From positions 256,746,187 through 256,810,186 of the forward strand of contig OX422214.1 in the NCBI GenBank assembly GCA_949130495.1: a DNA stretch of 64,000 nucleotides, given 5' to 3'. Below the pieces are notes generated by a model. It was not told the DNA's origin. It saw only the letters and a list, made by a program, of their open reading frames with translations, and did not search any database. The translations under genes and the position numbers were made by a program. The DNA is from Sambucus nigra (Eukaryota; Streptophyta; Magnoliopsida; Dipsacales; Adoxaceae). Below, piece after piece: positions 58,504 to 64,000 of this stretch (the stretch's first letter is position 1; every line of letters starts with the position of its first letter).

Positions 58504-60496
58504 AGAGTTCGTTTTTTTCCCAAACATTTTCCACCATATTTACACCTTATAACCACCATAATACACCATTTCCAAGCCTTTTTGTTCATCCTCAAGCTTT
58601 ATCAGGGGTAGAAGTGGGCAGACTTAAGAGAGTAGGAGAAGCTTTGGAGTATTTTGAAAAGCTTTTAAGAGTACTTGGAGCTAAGAAAATCCATAGTCAT
58701 GTTCTTCTTTGTCTCCTCTTCAAACCATAAGGTAGGGATTTCTTCTTCCTAAGATTTCAAGATTTCTAGCTATGAAAAATGTTAGGATGCATGCTAGATA
58801 AGTTTTAATACCAAAAATGAAGTTATTTGCTAATATATTAAAGTCTTGCAAAAAATGGATTTTTAAAGAAGACAAACCCTAAATGGGTCTTTTATGAATA
58901 AATGTCATTTTTACCATGAAATATGGAAAGAAAGCATGAAAAATGTAAACCCATGATTCATATCTTGTTAATTTCATTTTCTTGGTATTTATAGGCTTGA
59001 AATCTTCCTTAACATGTGTAGAATCATGTAGTACGATAAAAGCTGACATTTTAGACTTGATAAATCATGTTGAAATGGGTTTTATGAGGTAATAATTAAA
59101 TGTAGAAAAACATCCCTAAATATGTGTTATAATTATTGTTAGAATGAAGAAAAAAATGATATTTGAAGTCACATGAAATACTAGGGCAAAGTGGTGGATA
59201 TTTGGCTAAAATGGTCCTTAAATGGTTGAATATATTTTATGTAGTAAGACATAAAATAATGAAGCATGATTTTGGACATACAATCATAAAAGGAATGTTT
59301 TGAAAGAAAATTTTGATTTTAGTGCCATAATGAATTAAATATGTTTTTCACAAAGTTATGATGAAGGAAAGGGAAAAATGGTAATTTTGACAAATTGAGG
59401 GTCCTAGTGGTCGGACTTCCTCGTTAGACCTTATCGGTCGGTTTTGTGAAAACGAATAAAGTAAAAAAAAGGCATGTTGAGAAGATGAAATGGTAATATA
59501 AATCGTAGAAATGATAAAAATGGTAAAATGATGGAATAATGTGGACATTAGCAAAAGTGTAAAAATACATTAATATGGACTCGAATGACATCGAGAATAA
59601 TTATGAAGGGTCCGAAGTCCTAGGGTGAAAGATCCAAAATCACTGGCTAGAGCATATGGTAACATAGCCGGCGGTATGGAGCCCGTTAAAGTAAGTGGAT
59701 ATTGGAAGATTTGAAGAAACGATAATGGAAAAAGGAAATGATATTGGTTGTGCTTGAAACTGTGCAAGTAAGACAAGCTAATGAAACATGATAAAAAGGA
59801 TATTATTGAATAAAATATGATTAATAGTCTCTAGACGCGATAAAGGGTGGTATGAAACGGTTAAGTGTGAGTATGAGCTCGTCGCTTGGGTGCATTGCAT
59901 GGTAGTTGCATTAATACTAGCTAAATTGTTAAACGTTTTTGGGATTATTAAAATACACGTTATATATAGTATTTTTGTACAAGACGTATTGCTTAGTATT
60001 ACCTACCTTACTGAGCGTTCCCTCACTCCTGCTTTTTATGATAAAACCCCCACCCCCGCCCCCACCTTAAATACTTCGAGTAGGGACGTTGGGAAGGACG
60101 CGAGTAAGGCTCCAGGGAGCAGTTAACATCACTAGTGGCTTTGTAATTTTATTTAATTTATCTTTTAAAACATTGGTAATTTGGGACATTTAAGCCTTTA
60201 TTCGGTCCTTTGGCCAAGGTTTGTAATAGTAAATAAATGATTATTGTTTACTCCTTATTTAATTAGCATTGTGGGTTAAATCGGATTTTTATAAATAAAC
60301 CTTGTAAATTGACTTAATCACTTAAAGTGGCCACTTCTTTTCCTAACTTAACACCGGTAATGTTAACCGCTAATAAATGGTGAAATTAAAGGTTTTTTCT
60401 TCAATAATAAAATTAAACTTTCTCCCTCCCTCTTTATCTACTTGATTTCATGTAGGTTGACTCAATGGTGACTCAAACCCGAGTCGGGGCATTACA

Positions 60497-61860
60497 CCAG
60501 TAGTCCCACTCTATGCCGAAAGCCCCTATGCTCACTCCTTAAGCTCTAACGGGTCAAAATAATGCATAAACAAAATTTGGGCATGCCAGGAAATCAAAAC
60601 GGTTTGCTTGGTAGATTGAGACGATTTGGCCAACCAAATAAATTCACTCTCCCATCGAACCGGTTCGGTTTGCTGAGCTGCCACTCGTCTTTTTCCTCAG
60701 GCTTTCTCCTCTAGAATCCTCCAATGGAGGTCCCAAGTCTTTAAACATGAAATTGATATGATACATCAATATAATAACATCCTTAGAGAATTCTAACATT
60801 AATTCAAACCCTAATCCGACATTTGAACATAAGGATTATTAATCATTCATTAATCCCACCAACCCAGAGTTAATTAGGCATTGAATTTCCATTGATTTTA
60901 ACATCTCTACTTGTTCATACTTGTAACCCAGAATTTTACTATGAAATTCCTACATATTTATCATCAATTAATCTTAATTAAAATTAGATGTTCAGTCATA
61001 CTTTAAATCTCATTTAATTAATTACCAAAGTTCAGATCTTTAATCTCAAATTTGGTTCTTAATTAACTATGAAGGTAATTAACTACATAATTGCATCTAA
61101 AGCAAGTAAATACTTGCCTTTAAGGATCTGAATCTGAATTTCCGTTCATTGGAATGGTTTGAATCCAAAGACTACCTATTCTCTTCTCTTCTCCAAGTTA
61201 TTCTCTCCCCCTTTCTTCCCTTTTCTCTTCTCTTAAACTCCTTCTAACTAACAATTATGTAGAGATTGAAAAGTGGGTTGTGAAAACTCTCTCTAACTAA
61301 TAATTATGCAGAGATTGAAAAGTAGGATGTCATCCACCTCCTTAACTCTTAAATACCTCTTGATTACACCCTAATACCTCGTTTTCATTTAAACCTAAGT
61401 GTAAAAAGACCACCATGCCCTTATACGGGTCCTGCTATGTCTAAAAAGTCCCCAAACCCAATTATAACACCCGAGTACCTATTTTGGATGATTTCGACAC
61501 ATTACAGATCACCGGTGCACTCAAAAAGGTCATTCGAGTCACCCAACTACAAATACACCTACATCTCATTGATCGAGCCCAATATGTGCGTATAGTACAC
61601 GTCGCCCATAAAACTTACCGATCTGCCGATGTAGCTCTCAATCGACATAATACAATAAACTATCGATTTTCACTCATACGCGACTTATAATAAACCACAT
61701 TTCTATTTGCTTATCACATACAAGTAAAGAATATTAATAATAAATATTAATCCTTAACTCGCTAATTATTACTTACCAAAACCCAATTTAATTTCCCTAA
61801 TTAAATTAATAATTAAATGCACACAAAAATTAAATAATAAAAAAAGTACGGAGTATAACA
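60497..61860 (-). repeat. Proximal part of 3' LTR of the minus-strand gypsy element
   Basis: On the minus strand the LTR opens TGTTATACTCCGTAC at 61860, directly after the purine tract TAGGGGAGAA. It contains an internal tandem duplication (61246-61331) and GAGGTATTTAAGAGTTAAGG as a possible promoter. It meets the nested LTR at 60497. Confidence 0.6.
61246..61331. repeat. Tandem duplication in LTR
   Basis: CTAACTAACAATTATGTAGAGATTGAAAAGT is followed by CTAACTAATAATTATGCAGAGATTGAAAAGT about 49 bp later. Confidence 0.75.
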
Positions 61861-61870
61861 TTCTCCCCTA
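61861..61870 (-). other. Polypurine tract of gypsy element
   Basis: Minus-strand TAGGGGAGAA abuts the LTR start, the normal plus-strand primer site. It is preceded by GGGGAGGAAATTTCGTTA, the usual end of the Tekay/Del internal region. Confidence 0.6.
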
Positions 61871-62129
61871 ATAACGAAATTTCCTCCCCGAAATTCGAAT
61901 GAACCTACCATAAAGAGCTCTGGATACTATGTCCTTGCTATAAATAGCTCTGGATACTATGTTATCCTCATGCTCCTATGTTGACACGGTAACATTGTGG
62001 TATCCCCACTGTACGCGCACTAATGGTACCACCTTTGACCGAAGCTTCAACTCGGTAAGGCCTAAAATGGCACATGTCTCTCCTCATGAGAAATATCCGG
62101 CTGTTAGTCAATCTCCACTAAAACTATAT

Positions 62130-64000
62130 GCCGATAAGTCACATCATCCCTGAGATACCTCCTCAATGACGACACATGAAACACATTATGAATCGCTACA
62201 AATGATCCAGTAAAGCGAGCCTAAACGCAACTGGACCTACCCTCTCAATGATGGAAAAATGACCCACATATCTAGGCGCCAACTTCCCCTTATTCCAAAA
62301 CCGCATCACCCCTTCATGGGAAATACCCGTAGCACCACCTGATCACCCACTTCAAACTTCAAAAATATTCGATTTGCATTGACGTAACTTTTCTGCCTCT
62401 CCCGAGCTATTGGAATACAATTCCTGATCAACCAATTTTCATTAACATATCCTAAATCAAGTATGGACCGAGAAGATTATCGTCCCTTACCTCTAACCAA
62501 TAAGAGGATGAATGATAAGGTCTCCCATAAAAAGTCTAGAACGGTGCCATGCCAATTGTGAACTAGTACGAGTTGTTATACGCAATCTCTACCAACGGTA
62601 TATACTACTCCCAACTACTCTTAAAATTCAGAATATACATCCTCAGTATATCCTCCGATATCTGATTCGCCCTCTTCGTCTTCTCATCATTCTGCGGGTG
62701 ATACGTCGTGTTCAGATTTAACTCCATCCCCATCACCTCCTAAAAACTCTTCCAGAAGTGGGACTCGAAATCTTATCCTGATCGAAAATAATGTTGAGTG
62801 GCACCCCATGCAATTTCATTATCTCTGCAATGAAAAACTTTGCATACTACTTAATTGTACAATCCACCCGAATATTTAAGAAATGAGCTACCTTGGTCAA
62901 TCGATCTATAATAACCCGAATAGAATTATGACCCCTTTATGACATCGGTAACTCCATGATGAAGTCCATAGAAATACTTTCCTATTTCCATATCGAAATC
63001 TCTAACGACTGTAAAACTCTAGCTGGCCTCTGATGATCAACCTTTACCATCCGACTACTGGTGCACCTGGAGATAAACTATGCTATGTCCCACTTCAATC
63101 CAACCCACCAATACTGCCTCTTAATGTCTTAGTACATCTTATACCCTTTGAGATGCATCGAGAATCGTGACCTATGAGACTCTTCCATAATTGTGCACTG
63201 TATGGCCTTATCGTCTGGGATAATCAACCTCCTATGAAAACGTAATCCACCCTCAGAACTGACTGAGTAACACTCCACTCCACTCACCAATAACTGGTGG
63301 ATCCTCTCCTGATAAGAAAGATCCCCTACCTATGCCTTCACAACCCTTAAAATAATCTCGATTGAGACAATCATTACTACTATATAAGCCTGAACTACCT
63401 CCTCCTCCTGATGAAGCTCAACTTACTTCTCCTTCCACACTCTTTCCCACTGCCCTATCGACATACAATTTAATGCGTCTACCACTACGTTATCCTTCCC
63501 TGAATAGTACTGGATGTCAAACTGATAATCCTTCACGGACTCAAGAAACCTACTTTGCCTCATATTCAACTCTTTCTGCATGAAAATATACTACAGTGAC
63601 TTACGATCCATGAACAAGCGTGAGTTCTCTCATAGTATATAGTGCCTCCAAATCCTCAAGGAAAAAATGAATATTGCTAAATCTAAGTCATGAGTGCGAT
63701 TTTTCTTCTCAGGTGTCTTAAGCTTGCGATATGCATAAGCTATATCCCGCTTTTCCTACTATGGAACTCCTCCAAATCCCTATAAGGATGCATAGGTAAA
63801 ATTAAAATACTCCACTCCTACCCTAGGAAATACGAGTATTGGTACTGAAGTTAACTTGTCCTTTAGCTCATCGAAAGCGAACTCATCGAAAGCGAACTAA
63901 CAGTGGTCATCCCAAACAAAAGGTACTCCCTTACGAGTCAAATTCGTCAAGGGGATCACAATCTTCGAAAATCCTTTGATGAATCGACGGTAGTAACCTG
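62130..64000 (-). pseudogene. Tekay/Del-like Ty3/gypsy pol (RT/RNase H to integrase), runs off window
   Basis: From 64000 downward on the minus strand: [20 protein letters not shown] and TRKGVPFVW (reverse transcriptase end), a 15-base duplication near 63880 (FAFDE twice), LKDKLTSVPILVFP, THDLDLAIFIFSLRIWRHYI (RNase H, 63655), DIQYYSGKDNVVVDALN (63500), NTTYHPQNDEKTKRANQ (integrase, 62700), VEIAYNN, and the integrase C-terminus FEVGDQVVLRVFPMKGVMRF and LAPRYVGHFSIIERVGPVAF (62360-62240). Stops and shifts are common but milder than in the Tat remnant. The RT catalytic part and gag lie beyond 64000. Confidence 0.82.

Larger units (their letters stand above)
57861..60496 (+). mobile_element. Probable solo LTR, + orientation, nested in another LTR
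   Basis: The 3' end CGAGTCGGGGCATTACA at 60496 is a Tekay/Del-type LTR terminus. CCAGT occurs immediately outside both proposed ends (57856-57860 and 60497-60501). Inside are a TATA-like GGTTATAATAAAAG (58410), a CT tract (58471-58498) and a downstream TTACTGAGCGTTCCCTCACTCC (60010). No PBS or coding part follows, hence solo. The 5' border lacks a clean TG and is tentative. Confidence 0.45.

Noticed and set aside
58219..58611. 130-codon + frame
   Set aside because: It spans a TATA-like box and CT microsatellite in the proposed LTR; not a gene.

Overview
The window reads as nuclear DNA of a eudicot plant: AT-rich, intron-containing, and crowded with plant transposon families (hAT elements with 8-bp target duplications, an RTE-type LINE, an Au-type SINE, SIRE-like copia, Tat-like and Tekay/Del-like gypsy). 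I cannot name the species. I recognise only one intact-looking host gene. It is the 3' two thirds of a plant ZFC3H1-like gene (putative C3H1 zinc finger, Pfam zf-C3H1 family) on the + strand. Six coding exons run between 17953 and 32755, phases agree at every junction, and about 1297 residues are encoded. The N-terminal part of the protein is not in this window or could not be recognised.

Layout. 1-5400: small inverted-repeat elements, then a 1.73-kb long-TIR transposon (3187-4920) that carries an oleosin-like fragment and a nested palindromic MITE. 5425-11500: two diverged direct copies of a ~0.5-kb sequence flank a degenerate 4.34-kb hAT element (6250-10592) with a perfect 8-bp target duplication; an Au-SINE fragment lies at about 10722. 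11771-13820: a small non-coding LTR retrotransposon with paired LTRs, a tRNA-Met-type PBS and a perfect 5-bp target duplication. 14960-16723: an RTE-like LINE with its microsatellite tail. 17953-32755: the ZFC3H1-like gene, whose introns hold a second small LTR element (ending 24 bp before an exon), a MITE with long arms and an antisense hAT element (27590-30543). MITEs follow in its 3' UTR and downstream.

35000-45300: a minus-strand Tat-like gypsy pol remnant, a minisatellite field in the position of its 3' UTR, a degenerate antisense accessory ORF on the + strand, and three further minisatellite arrays of independent sequence. 45485-47487: a decayed plant-mobile-domain (PMD) gene split by very long ATT and TA microsatellites. 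50527-56120: a degenerate SIRE/Maximus-like copia element. 56650-64000: a Tekay/Del-like gypsy element on the minus strand, running off the window, whose LTR appears to be interrupted by a solo LTR in the opposite direction.

The host gene is the only locus for which I infer a cellular role: nuclear RNA surveillance, by analogy with animal ZFC3H1. All transposon reading frames show stops and frameshifts, so they are annotated as pseudogenes or mobile elements.
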